Numbered from the stretch's first letter, positions 35,684-44,004 are shown. The stretch is 64,000 nt of DNA from Hyphomicrobiales bacterium (GCA_900466005.1 UEGQ01000004.1:248001-312000); one strand, 5' to 3'. Made by a program: numbers and translations. Notes: generated from the sequence alone by a model not told the origin.

Positions 35684-36000
35684 CGGCCTACGTCCTCACG
35701 GCAGAGGCAGAAGCCGATCTGCGCAACGTCATCCGCTACACACGCAAGCAGTGGGGCGCGACACAGGTGCGCCACTATATTGTCAAGCTGGAACAGGGCA
35801 TTGCCAGCCTTGCCGCCGGACAAGGCTCTTTCAGGGACATGAGCGAACTGTACCCCGCGCTGCGGATGGCACGTTGCGAACACCACTACGTTTTTTGCCT
35901 GCCGCGTGAGCGCGCGCCGGCCTTGGTCGTGGCGTTTTTTCATGAGCGCATGGATCTCATGACGCGACTGGCAGACAGGCTCAGTGCAAGGCAGGTTTGA
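35680..36000 (+). CDS. parE: ParE/RelE-type toxin, TTG start
   Basis: A 106-residue RelE/ParE-superfamily toxin. The pattern TAEAEADLRNVIRYTRKQWG, a middle LYPALRMARCEHHYVFCLP strand pair and VVAFFHERMDLMTRLADRL are typical of ParE gyrase inhibitors. The only plausible start is a TTG at 35680 overlapping the ParD stop, which makes toxin translation depend on the antitoxin. It lies just inside the right inverted repeat. Confidence 0.82.
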   Translation: MTAYVLTAEAEADLRNVIRYTRKQWGATQVRHYIVKLEQGIASLAAGQGSFRDMSELYPALRMARCEHHYVFCLPRERAPALVVAFFHERMDLMTRLADRLSARQV

Positions 36001-36072
36001 AATATTCCGGCCTTCCTCTCCTCCCTGCAATCGGGTGAGCAGGTTCGGTCGGGGGCTGACCCGACGAGCCAG

Positions 36073-36092
36073 TGTCGCATTTCTAAATGGCT
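36073..36092 (-). repeat. Right terminal inverted repeat
   Basis: This is the partner of 34636-34655, with three mismatches over 20 bases. Confidence 0.55.
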
Positions 36093-36261
36093 GGCGAGCA
36101 CGCGCCTCTAATCAGCTTTGACAAATGCGCTGGTGGCGGTAGTTCGATTCGGCACAAAGCGATCGGCCGGCCGTCGAACAACCGGATCAGCGGCGGTGTG
36201 CGTGACTCTCCCCCGAGCCAAGGTAAGACAAGCGGAGGTGGGCGATATTCGGCGAAGGCGT

Positions 36262-36615
36262 TCAAGTTAGAAAAGGCATGATGTCTACGCCGTCACCGGG
36301 AAATACGGTGAAGTGCGGATGGTCCTGGAACAGCCGTGCGGCGGCATCAGCGGTTTCCGCCTCGACGACCAGATAGCCGCAGAACGGATTTACCGCTTCG
36401 ACCACTCCGTCCTTTGTCACACGCGTGGTTTTGCCCACCATGCCACCGCGATCGAGGATGAACGCAGCATTGCGCCGCTCCCAGGCCACCCACTGTGGTA
36501 CGCCCACAGCATCGACCTCATCCTGCTGGGCTTTGGGCAGGTTTCGAAATGACGCGAGGTCTTCGGGCTTCATCGTGTAAACGGCAAGAAATCGGGGCAC
36601 CGGCATTACCTCCAT
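36262..36615 (-). CDS. YciI-like small protein
   Basis: A 117-residue protein resembling the YCII ferredoxin-fold family: VPRFLAVYTMKPEDL, ILDRGGMVGKTTRV, YLVVEAETADAAARLFQDHPHFTVFPGDGVDIMPF. Such proteins are small dimers of uncertain function. The start is unclear: ATG 36615 lacks a clear Shine-Dalgarno, and an ATG at 36606 has GGAGG too close. It lies 74 bases after the L,D-transpeptidase on the same strand, so read-through from the T3SS operon is possible. Confidence 0.7.
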   Translation of the reverse strand: MEVMPVPRFLAVYTMKPEDLASFRNLPKAQQDEVDAVGVPQWVAWERRNAAFILDRGGMVGKTTRVTKDGVVEAVNPFCGYLVVEAETADAAARLFQDHPHFTVFPGDGVDIMPFLT

Positions 36616-36689
36616 TGGTTTAGATATCTGTCAGTTTACATGCCGCAGTGGATCGATGGCTTGTCGAAGGTGACTGTCTGCCGGCGACA

Positions 36690-37355
36690 CTAAAGCACGA
36701 TCACCTTGGCGCCGATCCTGACCCGTTCGTAAAGGTCGACGACGTCGTCATTCGTCATGCGAAAACACCCCGAGGACGACGATTGGCCGACGCTCTCGGG
36801 CTCGTTCGAGCCATGGATCCGATAGAGCGTGTCGCCGAGGTAGATGGCGCGCGCGCCGAGCGGATTGTCGGGTCCGCCGGCCATGTGGGTCGGGAGGTCG
36901 GGTCGCCTCGCGAGCATGTCGGCCGGTGGCCGCCAGTCGGGCCAGGCGCGTTTGCGGCTCACCGTCTCCGTTCCATGCCAGCCATAGCCTTCTCTGCCGA
37001 CGCCGACGCTGTAGCGCAGCGCCTTGCCGCCTGGCATGATATAATAAAGCGCATACCGGTCCGGATCGATGATGATCGTTCCGGGCGTTTGCTGGGTGCT
37101 GTATTCCACCACTTGCCTCGGCAGGTATGCTCCCGTGCCGGGAGAGAACAACGCCCCCGGGGCTTGCCGCGGCGGGTATGCCGGGGGCGACATCAGGAAC
37201 TCGATGTAGCCGCTGTCGAGCCAGACCGTGTCGCTCCTCTCGTCGAGGATCGGAGGAAGCGGTTCATCTGCCCTCGCCTGCATCACTGTCGATGCCAAAA
37301 GGAAGGCAGCAAGCACAGGCCCAAACCATTGTTTCCGCGGTAACAATTCCATCAT
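36690..37355 (-). CDS. L,D-transpeptidase (YkuD domain) downstream of sctU
   Basis: A 221-residue secreted enzyme with a signal peptide (cleavage near ARA-DE, residue 29) and a YkuD domain at about residues 92-221. The active-site motif is complete: His181 in HGSNEPESVG and Cys197 in SSSGCFRM. L,D-transpeptidases make 3-3 crosslinks in peptidoglycan or attach proteins to it. The gene starts only 27 bases after sctU ends on the same strand, with GGAGGA before the ATG. It is likely co-expressed with the secretion apparatus and may remodel the wall around it. Confidence 0.9.
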   Translation of the reverse strand: MMELLPRKQWFGPVLAAFLLASTVMQARADEPLPPILDERSDTVWLDSGYIEFLMSPPAYPPRQAPGALFSPGTGAYLPRQVVEYSTQQTPGTIIIDPDRYALYYIMPGGKALRYSVGVGREGYGWHGTETVSRKRAWPDWRPPADMLARRPDLPTHMAGGPDNPLGARAIYLGDTLYRIHGSNEPESVGQSSSSGCFRMTNDDVVDLYERVRIGAKVIVL

Positions 37356-37382
37356 CTGGAGATTCCTCCGGCGCTGTGGCGT

Positions 37383-38420
37383 TCAAATCAAACCGTTTGC
37401 GACAAGGGCGTTCGCCACATCCTGGAACAGCCGGTCGGGAACCGGGGCGCCGACCGGTGTCTTGGAGAGCGCTTCGGCGAGGTCCGGATCGGCCAGGAAG
37501 GGAACACCCCGGCTTCTGGCCTGCGCATTCATCGAGGCCGTGGCCGGGCCGGTCGCGCGGCAGACGACGATGGGCACGGGCGTTTCGCCGCGAACGTAGC
37601 GGATACCGACGGACGCCGATCCCTCCTCCCCGATGAGCAGCACGGCGCTGGAGAGACCGGTCTTCGTTGTTCCGAAGAGCCGCGCCAGCTTGCGGCGCTC
37701 CTGGCGGATCAGCGGATCGCCTTCCGTGTCCTTGTGTTCGCGCTTGCTCTCCGAGCGTGTCATGCGCATTTCGCGCATGAACAACCAGCGCTGCAGAAAG
37801 ACGTCGACCACGCCCATCACCAAAAATGCAGCAATTGCGATCGACGCGATGGTTTTCAAAATGGAGAGCGACGTCGCATGCAGGCAGGCAAATCCGCAGG
37901 CCGGCGACTGGAACAGCGCCCTCAGTCCCGTATGGAAGACCAGAGCGAACGTGACGGAGAGAGCCGCGACCTTGAACAGCGCTTTGCCGAAATCGACGAC
38001 GCTCTTCAGTGAGAAAATCCGTTTCAGACCTGAGGCGGGATTAATGCGGGCGAAGTCCGGCTCGAGCGGCTTGACGGAGAAGACGAAGCCCCTGGTGATT
38101 GCGACATTGGTCGCAAGGATGGCGGCGATCGTGATGCAGAGGATGGGCAGTACCGTGGTCAGAAGCGCATCGGCGGCAATCGTGCTCAGGCGGTACCAGA
38201 CGTCGGCGAAGGGGTGCGTGTATATTTGCGCCGCCTCGTCGAGAAGCCGGTCGGTCTTCACCTGCAGGCTGGGCGCGACGTAGAAGAGAAACAGAGTGGA
38301 GAACAGGACGACAATGCCCGAAACCATGTCGGGGCTATGCAGCACCTGGCCTTTTCGGCGCGCATCCCGGATCTTCTTTTCCGAAGCGGGAAGCGTTTTC
38401 TCTTCGCTCGTTTCGCTCAT
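37383..38420 (-). CDS. sctU: T3SS export-apparatus protein SctU lacking the NPTH cleavage motif
   Basis: A 345-residue FlhB/YscU-family protein with four membrane segments in the first ~215 residues and a cytoplasmic domain beginning at MTRSESKREHKDTEGDPLIRQ. SctU normally cleaves itself at Asn-Pro-Thr-His to switch substrate class. Here the equivalent stretch is Gly264-Glu-Glu-Gly-Ser268, followed by the conserved SVGIRYVRGETPVPIVVCRA, so the motif is gone while the flanks are kept. It overlaps the TPR lipoprotein by four bases. It is separated from sctR-S-T, which are in the opposite operon. Confidence 0.93.
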   Translation of the reverse strand: MSETSEEKTLPASEKKIRDARRKGQVLHSPDMVSGIVVLFSTLFLFYVAPSLQVKTDRLLDEAAQIYTHPFADVWYRLSTIAADALLTTVLPILCITIAAILATNVAITRGFVFSVKPLEPDFARINPASGLKRIFSLKSVVDFGKALFKVAALSVTFALVFHTGLRALFQSPACGFACLHATSLSILKTIASIAIAAFLVMGVVDVFLQRWLFMREMRMTRSESKREHKDTEGDPLIRQERRKLARLFGTTKTGLSSAVLLIGEEGSASVGIRYVRGETPVPIVVCRATGPATASMNAQARSRGVPFLADPDLAEALSKTPVGAPVPDRLFQDVANALVANGLI

Positions 38421-39265
38421 GTGACACCATCACCCGTGGATGACAGCAGGCCGATTTCCTGGGCGCGTCTGCCGGCGTCCGGGATGGAACGCAGCTTCGC
38501 CGCCTTTGCAAGGATCTGATTTTTTTGCTTCGCGGACATGTCGGGCACGGCGACCGAGCGAGCCTTCTCGCTCTCGCCCGCCATCGTCAGGACGATCAGA
38601 TAATTGATGAAATGTCGCCTTTCGGCGAGCGGCGAGCTGATAACGCCCGTCATATGCGTCACCGCCTGCGTCATGTTGTTCGACAGCGCCTCCGCGAGCG
38701 CGAGGTTTGTCGCCGTGTCGAGATTGGCGGGCTGCAATGACAGGGCCTTCGAAAAAGCGCTCTCCGCCGACGGTCCATTGCCGCTGAAGATCAGCGCCGT
38801 TCCCAAACGGTTATAAGCGACGACCGAATTAAGCGCCTCGGCGGCTGGTGCGAGGCTTCGCGCTGCCGATTCCGCTTCGCCCTTCTGTAGCTGGGCCGTA
38901 CCCAGCCCGAGCAAGGCGGCGGCATTCCCGGGTTCGATCTCGAGAGCGGCCCGGAAGGCTTCCTCGGCCGCATCGGCATCGCCGGCCTTTAGCCGCGCAT
39001 TGCCGAGGCGAACGCGCATCGATACATCGTGCGGGGCATTGGCGGCGGCACGCTCATAAAGCGCCAACGCCGTCGCACTTTCGCCCTTCGCCTCGATGCT
39101 TTCGGCGACGCTCAAAAGCTTCGTCTGGGCACTCGCCTGCTTGCCATTCTCTTTGTCGGCGGGGATCGTCGTGCAGGAGGAAAGCGCCAAAAGTGCAATG
39201 AGCACGACGACCGCCTGACTGACAGGCTGCCGACTCCGGACGGGACTCGGAACCGCCTCCTTCAT
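38417..39265 (-). CDS. TadD-like TPR lipoprotein of the T3SS secretin module
   Basis: A 282-residue lipoprotein with lipobox LSSC (Cys31) and several tetratricopeptide repeats from about residue 47 to 210 (for example ALALYERAAANAPHDVSMRVRLG and AEEAFRAALEIEPGNAAALLGLG). It resembles TadD/PilF proteins, which help secretins assemble in the outer membrane. Its overlaps with both neighbours, the CpaD-like lipoprotein and sctU, support a role as pilotin or assembly factor for the T3SS secretin. Confidence 0.82.
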   Translation of the reverse strand: MKEAVPSPVRSRQPVSQAVVVLIALLALSSCTTIPADKENGKQASAQTKLLSVAESIEAKGESATALALYERAAANAPHDVSMRVRLGNARLKAGDADAAEEAFRAALEIEPGNAAALLGLGTAQLQKGEAESAARSLAPAAEALNSVVAYNRLGTALIFSGNGPSAESAFSKALSLQPANLDTATNLALAEALSNNMTQAVTHMTGVISSPLAERRHFINYLIVLTMAGESEKARSVAVPDMSAKQKNQILAKAAKLRSIPDAGRRAQEIGLLSSTGDGVT

Positions 39266-39705
39266 TGTTGCCCCCCGAACTCGGTCGCTGCGGCGCCAGG
39301 TGGTCGAATGACGTCGCTCCCGGTTCCTTCAATATAGTCCTTTGCCGCGCGTGCGACCGGAGCCGCCATCGCAGGCCCCATCTCGCGCCCTTGAAGCAGC
39401 TGTCGCTGGTCTGCCGCCATGAACTGCAAATTCAGATTGTTTGCGCAGCCGGGCGGGAGATAAAGCGGCTGCTCGGCGGTATCCGGTGTGATGCAGGCGT
39501 CGGGCACCAGCACCTGGCCCGCGGTCGTGTCGTAGCCCTTGCGGACGACCTTTCCCTTCGCCGGGACGGTGCCGGACGTCGAGAGATATCTGTAGTTGGG
39601 AGAATAGGGCTGCGGTTGGGAACCGTTGCAACCCGCCAGGGCGACGAGGCAGGCGATCAGTGCGGCTGCGGAGATTGAGGCTCCTGGAAGGCGATCATTC
39701 GACAT
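39262..39705 (-). CDS. CpaD-like outer-membrane lipoprotein
   Basis: A 147-residue lipoprotein with lipobox LAGC (Cys26). The C-terminal half carries a CpaD-like signature, PGCANNLNLQFMAADQRQLL, followed by QGREMGPA. In Tad pili CpaD partners with the CpaC secretin. Here it directly follows a CpaC-type secretin, overlapping it by 11 bases, and precedes the TPR lipoprotein with a 4-base overlap. I recall a lipoprotein gene (y4xK) beside rhcC2 in Sinorhizobium NGR234, which may be the same element. ATG 39705 is chosen for the signal peptide; the frame opens further upstream. Confidence 0.72.
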   Translation of the reverse strand: MSNDRLPGASISAAALIACLVALAGCNGSQPQPYSPNYRYLSTSGTVPAKGKVVRKGYDTTAGQVLVPDACITPDTAEQPLYLPPGCANNLNLQFMAADQRQLLQGREMGPAMAAPVARAAKDYIEGTGSDVIRPPGAAATEFGGQQ

Positions 39706-41038
39706 AGAAGCCATATCCCTTGTTGGCTGCGGGTCTTGCCTTTTTGCGCGGCGAGGAAACTGCACCGGCGGGGCTGTCAATCGGCGTCTTCATGTTCCGC
39801 TCGGAGGTCGGCGTGACCAGATAAGGCGTTATCAGAATGACGAGTTCGGTCTCGTTGCGCTGGAACCGCTTGGACTTGAACAATTCCCCGAGGATCGGCA
39901 CGTCGCCGATGACCGGCGTCTTGTTCAGCGTCTGTGACTCCTGTCGTTGGAACAATCCCGCTATCGCAAAGGTCTGGCCGCTGCCGACTTCGACTGTCGT
40001 GTCCGCGCGGCGTATGCGCAGCGACGGCACCACCAGACCGCCGATCGAGACGACACTGTCCTGCGAAACGCTGCTGACCTCGGGTCGCACCTGCAACGCG
40101 ATGCGGTTGTTCGGCAGCAGCGTCGGCGTGAACTGCAGTGAGACCCCGAACTGCTTGTATTCGATGCCGACCTGGCCGTTGTCCGTCGGCACCGGCACAG
40201 GTATTTCCCCCCCTGCGAGGAAGCTCGCAGTCTGGCCGGTGACGGCAGTGATATTGGGCTCGGCGAGGATCGTCAGGATGCCGTTTGCCTGCAGTGCATC
40301 GAGCAGGACGTTGACGTTGACATGGTCGCCTCGGGCACCGATGGCGATCCCGCTATCGTCTTCATTGCTGGCACCGCCGGTGCGAACGAGACCGAAAGAG
40401 AAAGAGCCGCTGTTGACGAAGAGGCTCCAGTCAATGCCGAAGCGAGTCAGTTCGTTGCGGGCGACTTCGGCGAACCGGACGCGAATATTGACCTGATTGG
40501 AGCCCGCGAACGTCGTGTTGTTGAGCGCCGGCCTCTCTGGCGTCGAATAGCTCTGCAGGACGCTTTCCATATCCATGGCCTCACCGACATTCCGCGTCTG
40601 CCCGGTTCCGACAAACTGTCCGCCGAACAGGCTGATGTCGACGCGGGTGTTCGGCTGCAGCGCAAGCGCCGACTCTTGCGCAGGTCTCGGATTGCCGGAG
40701 ACATGGACCTGGACGGTGCCGCGCGTCGTCTGGTCGGCGCTGAGAGCGATCAGATTAGTGTCGCCCGTCTTGGTCGCATAGATGTAGACGACGCCGGGCG
40801 AGACGACGCGTACGTCGGCAATCGCGGTATCGGCGAGGAACACCGACTCGACCGGTTCGTCGAAGCGAAGGATCGTGCCCTCACCGACGTTGAGGTCCAG
40901 AACCTGACCGTTGATGGCGTCCACCTTCACCTGGGCGCTGGCCGAAGACAGCGCCCAATGGACCGCGAACGCGGTCAGAAAGACAAACCGAAAGAGTCCC
41001 CTCGTCGCCAAGAAGCGAAGGCTTCGCAAAACTCGCAT
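39695..41038 (-). CDS. sctC: T3SS outer-membrane secretin, Tad/CpaC type (RhcC2)
   Basis: A 447-residue secretin with a signal peptide ending near SSASA-QV. Next comes a pilus-secretin N-terminal domain (LNVGEGTILRFDEPVESVFL, then ADTAIADVRVV, about residues 42-120) and a C-terminal secretin pore domain (about 175-420, with LAEPNITAVTGQTASFLAGGE and VPILGELFKSKRFQRNETEL). This architecture is that of CpaC/RcpA in Tad pili, not the N0-N1-N3 layout of YscC. ATG 41038 has AGGGAG upstream. It overlaps the CpaD-like lipoprotein. Confidence 0.9.
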   Translation of the reverse strand: MRVLRSLRFLATRGLFRFVFLTAFAVHWALSSASAQVKVDAINGQVLDLNVGEGTILRFDEPVESVFLADTAIADVRVVSPGVVYIYATKTGDTNLIALSADQTTRGTVQVHVSGNPRPAQESALALQPNTRVDISLFGGQFVGTGQTRNVGEAMDMESVLQSYSTPERPALNNTTFAGSNQVNIRVRFAEVARNELTRFGIDWSLFVNSGSFSFGLVRTGGASNEDDSGIAIGARGDHVNVNVLLDALQANGILTILAEPNITAVTGQTASFLAGGEIPVPVPTDNGQVGIEYKQFGVSLQFTPTLLPNNRIALQVRPEVSSVSQDSVVSIGGLVVPSLRIRRADTTVEVGSGQTFAIAGLFQRQESQTLNKTPVIGDVPILGELFKSKRFQRNETELVILITPYLVTPTSERNMKTPIDSPAGAVSSPRKKARPAANKGYGFYVE

Positions 41039-41120
41039 CCCACTCCCTATTTGTTCCCCTCCCCGCGCTCCTCCGCGCGAGCAAGACGTGTCTTCTAATT
41101 TGTGGTGTCGATCGACGGTC

Positions 41121-43277
41121 TCATGCGCGTCCTTCGCTTCCGAGTTCAGGCGTTCCGGACACCGGAAGCGCGATGTAGCCAAGGCACTGGACGCTGAACT
41201 CTGCGGCGATTTCCTGGTACGACAGCACCGGGATCTGGAGGTCGTGGCGCATCAGGAGGTTTCGGATGTGCCGGCGGACGTCCATGGAAGCAAGAATCGC
41301 AGGATGATGATGCGGCTGCCCCGGTGCCTGTTCCCGCCTTGTCTTCAGCTCGTCGACGATCTGCGCCGCCAGTCGATCCGGTACGGTCGCGCCCGGACCA
41401 CCGCTTCTTTCGACTGCAGCTCTCAGTTCGTCCTCGAAAGGCCGTGTCAGAAGATAGGCGGAGACGATCCGGTTGCGGTCGGCGAGCCGGAAGCATATCT
41501 GCCGGCCGAGGCTCGCCCGCACATGGTCAGCCAACGCCTGCAGGTTCTGAATTTGCGATGCCCTCTCGGCAACCGTCTGGAGAATGATGCGCATATTGGT
41601 GATCGGAACATCTTCCTCGACGAGCCTGCGCAGCAGCTCCGCAAGTTTCTGCACAGACACCACGTCCCGGACTTCCCTGATCAGATCGCCGAAGGGCTCC
41701 TCCAGCCGGGCGAGAAGTGCACGGACCTCCTGCGCATCGATGAAATCGGGCGCATAACGGCGCATGACGCGCTCGATCAGCGTCATCACCACGTCCTCCG
41801 GTTCGCAGTAGCCGATACCGGCGGCATCGAGTGCTGCCGCATGCGACCGGTCGACCCAGACGAGCTTCAGCCCCATGAGGTCGGATTGGGTCACGTAGGG
41901 GATAGACATGATGTCGAGGTCGACAGCCTCCTCCCAGACCATCAGATGATCGAGCAGGAGCACACCGTCGACGACGGGAACAGCCTCGAAATCGATGCGA
42001 AACTCGGCCGACGCAAGGCGCGGATCCATCTGCCGCCCGATCGCCGGGACCACGATGCCGAGGTCTTCGAGAATGGTTGCCGCAAGCCCCTCCGTCCGTT
42101 CGGCGAACAACGGTTGCGGGAAGCGTTCGGCGAGCCCCTCGCCCATCGTGAGGATCAGTCTCTGCGCCACTCCCGCCGGCTTTGCGGCATCCGGCAAGGT
42201 TCCCGCAATATGATCGACGACACGTCCGCCGGAGGAAACGGTGCGCGCCGCCTCGCGCCGCGGCGGATCGGCGTCAGCAAGCTCTGCGGTGCCGTGCAGG
42301 CGTCTGCGCGCCACATAGGCGAGCAGGCCGGCCAGGCCCGCCAGAGCCCAGAAGACCGCAAGCGGAAAGCCCGGAACCAGGCCGAAGCCGAACAGGATCG
42401 CCGCGGCCAGCGCCAGTGCGCGGTCGCTCGCGGCGAGTTGCCCGAGGATTTCGGAGCCCAGATCCTGCGGGCGCTCGGCCGACGGCACACGCGTGACGAC
42501 GGCCCCGGCGGCCACGGCCATCATGAGTGCCGGGATCTGGGAAATGAGACCGTCGCCGACCGTCAGAAGCGAATAGGTGTGGGCCGCCTCGCCGACCGTC
42601 AGGCCACGCTGGAAGGAGCCAATCGTCAGCCCGCCGGCGAGGTTGATCGCGATGATGATCAATCCCGCCACTGCGTCGCCCTTGACGAATTTCATCGCGC
42701 CGTCCATCGCGCCGTAGAACTGGCTCTCCCGCTCCAGGTCGTCACGTTTCCGGCGCGCCTCCTGCTGGTCGATGTCTCCGCTGCGCGCCTCGTTGTCGAT
42801 GCTCATCTGTTTGCCGGGCATCGCATCGAGCGCGAAGCGCGCGCCCACCTCGGCGACGCGCTCCGCCCCCTTGGTGATGACAACGAACTGGGCGATGGTG
42901 ATGATCAGGAACACGATAAGCCCGACGAGGACGTCACCGCCGACGACGAAGGATCCGAAGGCCGCGACGATCTGCCCGGCATCCGCATCCGTCAGGATCA
43001 GCCGCGTGGTGGTGATCGCGAGGGCTAGCCGGAAGAGCGTTCCAAGCAGGATGATCGAAGGCAGCGAGGAGAATTGCGCCGGGGTCGATATATAGAGCGC
43101 GCCGACGAGAATGAGCAGGCTGTAGAAGAAGTTGAAGCCGATCAGCACATCGACGAGCATCGTCGGCATCGGAACGATCATCATGGTGATCGCCAGCATC
43201 ACCACCGCCGCGACGACAATGTCGGACCGCCGTGACGCCGCCCGGGCGAACTGGTTGACTGTCGCAAGCGCGCTCAT
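41121..43277 (-). CDS. sctV: T3SS export gate SctV
   Basis: A 718-residue FHIPEP-family protein. The first ~335 residues hold about eight membrane helices, including the conserved loop GAERVAEVGARFALDAMPGKQMSIDNEARSGDID. The cytoplasmic nonameric domain follows, with LLRRLVEEDVPITNMRIILQ near residue 550. It forms the ring that receives unfolded substrates. The ATG overlaps the sctY stop by four bases. Confidence 0.96.
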   Translation of the reverse strand: MSALATVNQFARAASRRSDIVVAAVVMLAITMMIVPMPTMLVDVLIGFNFFYSLLILVGALYISTPAQFSSLPSIILLGTLFRLALAITTTRLILTDADAGQIVAAFGSFVVGGDVLVGLIVFLIITIAQFVVITKGAERVAEVGARFALDAMPGKQMSIDNEARSGDIDQQEARRKRDDLERESQFYGAMDGAMKFVKGDAVAGLIIIAINLAGGLTIGSFQRGLTVGEAAHTYSLLTVGDGLISQIPALMMAVAAGAVVTRVPSAERPQDLGSEILGQLAASDRALALAAAILFGFGLVPGFPLAVFWALAGLAGLLAYVARRRLHGTAELADADPPRREAARTVSSGGRVVDHIAGTLPDAAKPAGVAQRLILTMGEGLAERFPQPLFAERTEGLAATILEDLGIVVPAIGRQMDPRLASAEFRIDFEAVPVVDGVLLLDHLMVWEEAVDLDIMSIPYVTQSDLMGLKLVWVDRSHAAALDAAGIGYCEPEDVVMTLIERVMRRYAPDFIDAQEVRALLARLEEPFGDLIREVRDVVSVQKLAELLRRLVEEDVPITNMRIILQTVAERASQIQNLQALADHVRASLGRQICFRLADRNRIVSAYLLTRPFEDELRAAVERSGGPGATVPDRLAAQIVDELKTRREQAPGQPHHHPAILASMDVRRHIRNLLMRHDLQIPVLSYQEIAAEFSVQCLGYIALPVSGTPELGSEGRA

Positions 43278-43609
43278 TCCGCCACCCTCGCCTGAAGATA
43301 GGCCTCAAAGGCGTCTCGGGCCTCTTCCTTCTCGCCGCGTTCCCATCGCGCATGGCTCTTCAGCCGCAGAATGGCAGGGTTGATGTCATCGGAGAGGTCT
43401 TCGATCCGCTCGATGGCTGCGAGCGCGCGCGGGACGGCGCCGGTCGCGACGAACGCCTCCGCCAGCGAATGCAGCACGGCAAGGTCGTTCGGCGCCATTC
43501 TCGCGGCCAGCAGAAGAAACACCAGTCCGCGCTTGTGGTGCCCGGCCCGACAGTAGAGTGAACCGAGTGCATGGAGGAATTCGAGGCTGTCCGCGCGTCG
43601 TTGCGTCAA
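43274..43609 (-). CDS. sctY: TPR chaperone SctY, TTG start
   Basis: A 111-residue TPR protein (LEFLHALGSLYCRAGHHKRGLVFLLLAARMAPNDLAVLHSLAEAF and onward) matching the YscY class, which binds SctX and SctV. The frame continues open into sctX, but a TTG at 43609 overlaps the sctX stop and begins at the right place. The order sctX-sctY-sctV is the same as in Yersinia. Confidence 0.75.
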   Translation of the reverse strand: MTQRRADSLEFLHALGSLYCRAGHHKRGLVFLLLAARMAPNDLAVLHSLAEAFVATGAVPRALAAIERIEDLSDDINPAILRLKSHARWERGEKEEARDAFEAYLQARVAE

Positions 43610-43980
43610 CTGCGTTGTGCCTGCATGAGCCGGTGCTGGAGATCGCGTCTGGTTTCGATCTCGTCCGTCAGCATCGATACGGTGAGTTTGGCGATGTCCT
43701 CCTCGAGGTCCAGTCCGGGCACGACCTCCCGGACGATGTAGGTCAGCAGTTCCTGGGAGCGTGACAGGTCGAACAGTGTCGCGCTCGAAAGCCTCGCCTG
43801 CTCGCTCGCCTCTGTCCCTATCTTGCCGGACGATGTCTTCCGGCGCGCCTGACGGATCGACTGGAGGAGTCGCGCGTCGAACTCCTGCGACTGGGTACGG
43901 CCGACGGCGTCCGGCCGCAACGACACCGCCTGTGCCTGACCGCGGCTGCGATTGTCGTGTCGGCGGACGTCGATGCTCAT
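43606..43980 (-). CDS. sctX: Probable SctX (YscX-like) early export factor
   Basis: A 124-residue protein with a polar, likely disordered N-terminus and a helical C-terminal half (LFDLSRSQELLTYIVREVVPGLDLEEDIAKLTVSML). YscX-family proteins are exported early and bind YscY and the export gate. The assignment rests on length, helical pattern and the XYV order with its neighbours more than on a clear motif. Confidence 0.6.
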   Translation of the reverse strand: MSIDVRRHDNRSRGQAQAVSLRPDAVGRTQSQEFDARLLQSIRQARRKTSSGKIGTEASEQARLSSATLFDLSRSQELLTYIVREVVPGLDLEEDIAKLTVSMLTDEIETRRDLQHRLMQAQRS

Positions 43981-44004
43981 CTTGCTGTCCCTCTCGTCGC
44001 ACCG

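Larger units (their letters stand above)
34636..36092. mobile_element. Degenerate IS-like element bracketed by 20-bp inverted repeats, now holding a ParDE module
   Basis: The left end GGCTATTTAGTAATGCGACA (34636-34655) is the inverted complement of the right end TGTCGCATTTCTAAATGGCT (36073-36092) in 17 of 20 positions. Only a fragment of a transposase remains inside, near the left end. The other recognisable genes inside are a ParD/ParE-like pair. No target duplication is clear. The interval of about 1.46 kb is a normal IS length. Confidence 0.55.

Noticed and set aside
40911..43028. 705-codon plus-strand frame opposite sctV
   Set aside because: It is the antisense shadow of sctV, which has full FHIPEP motifs.
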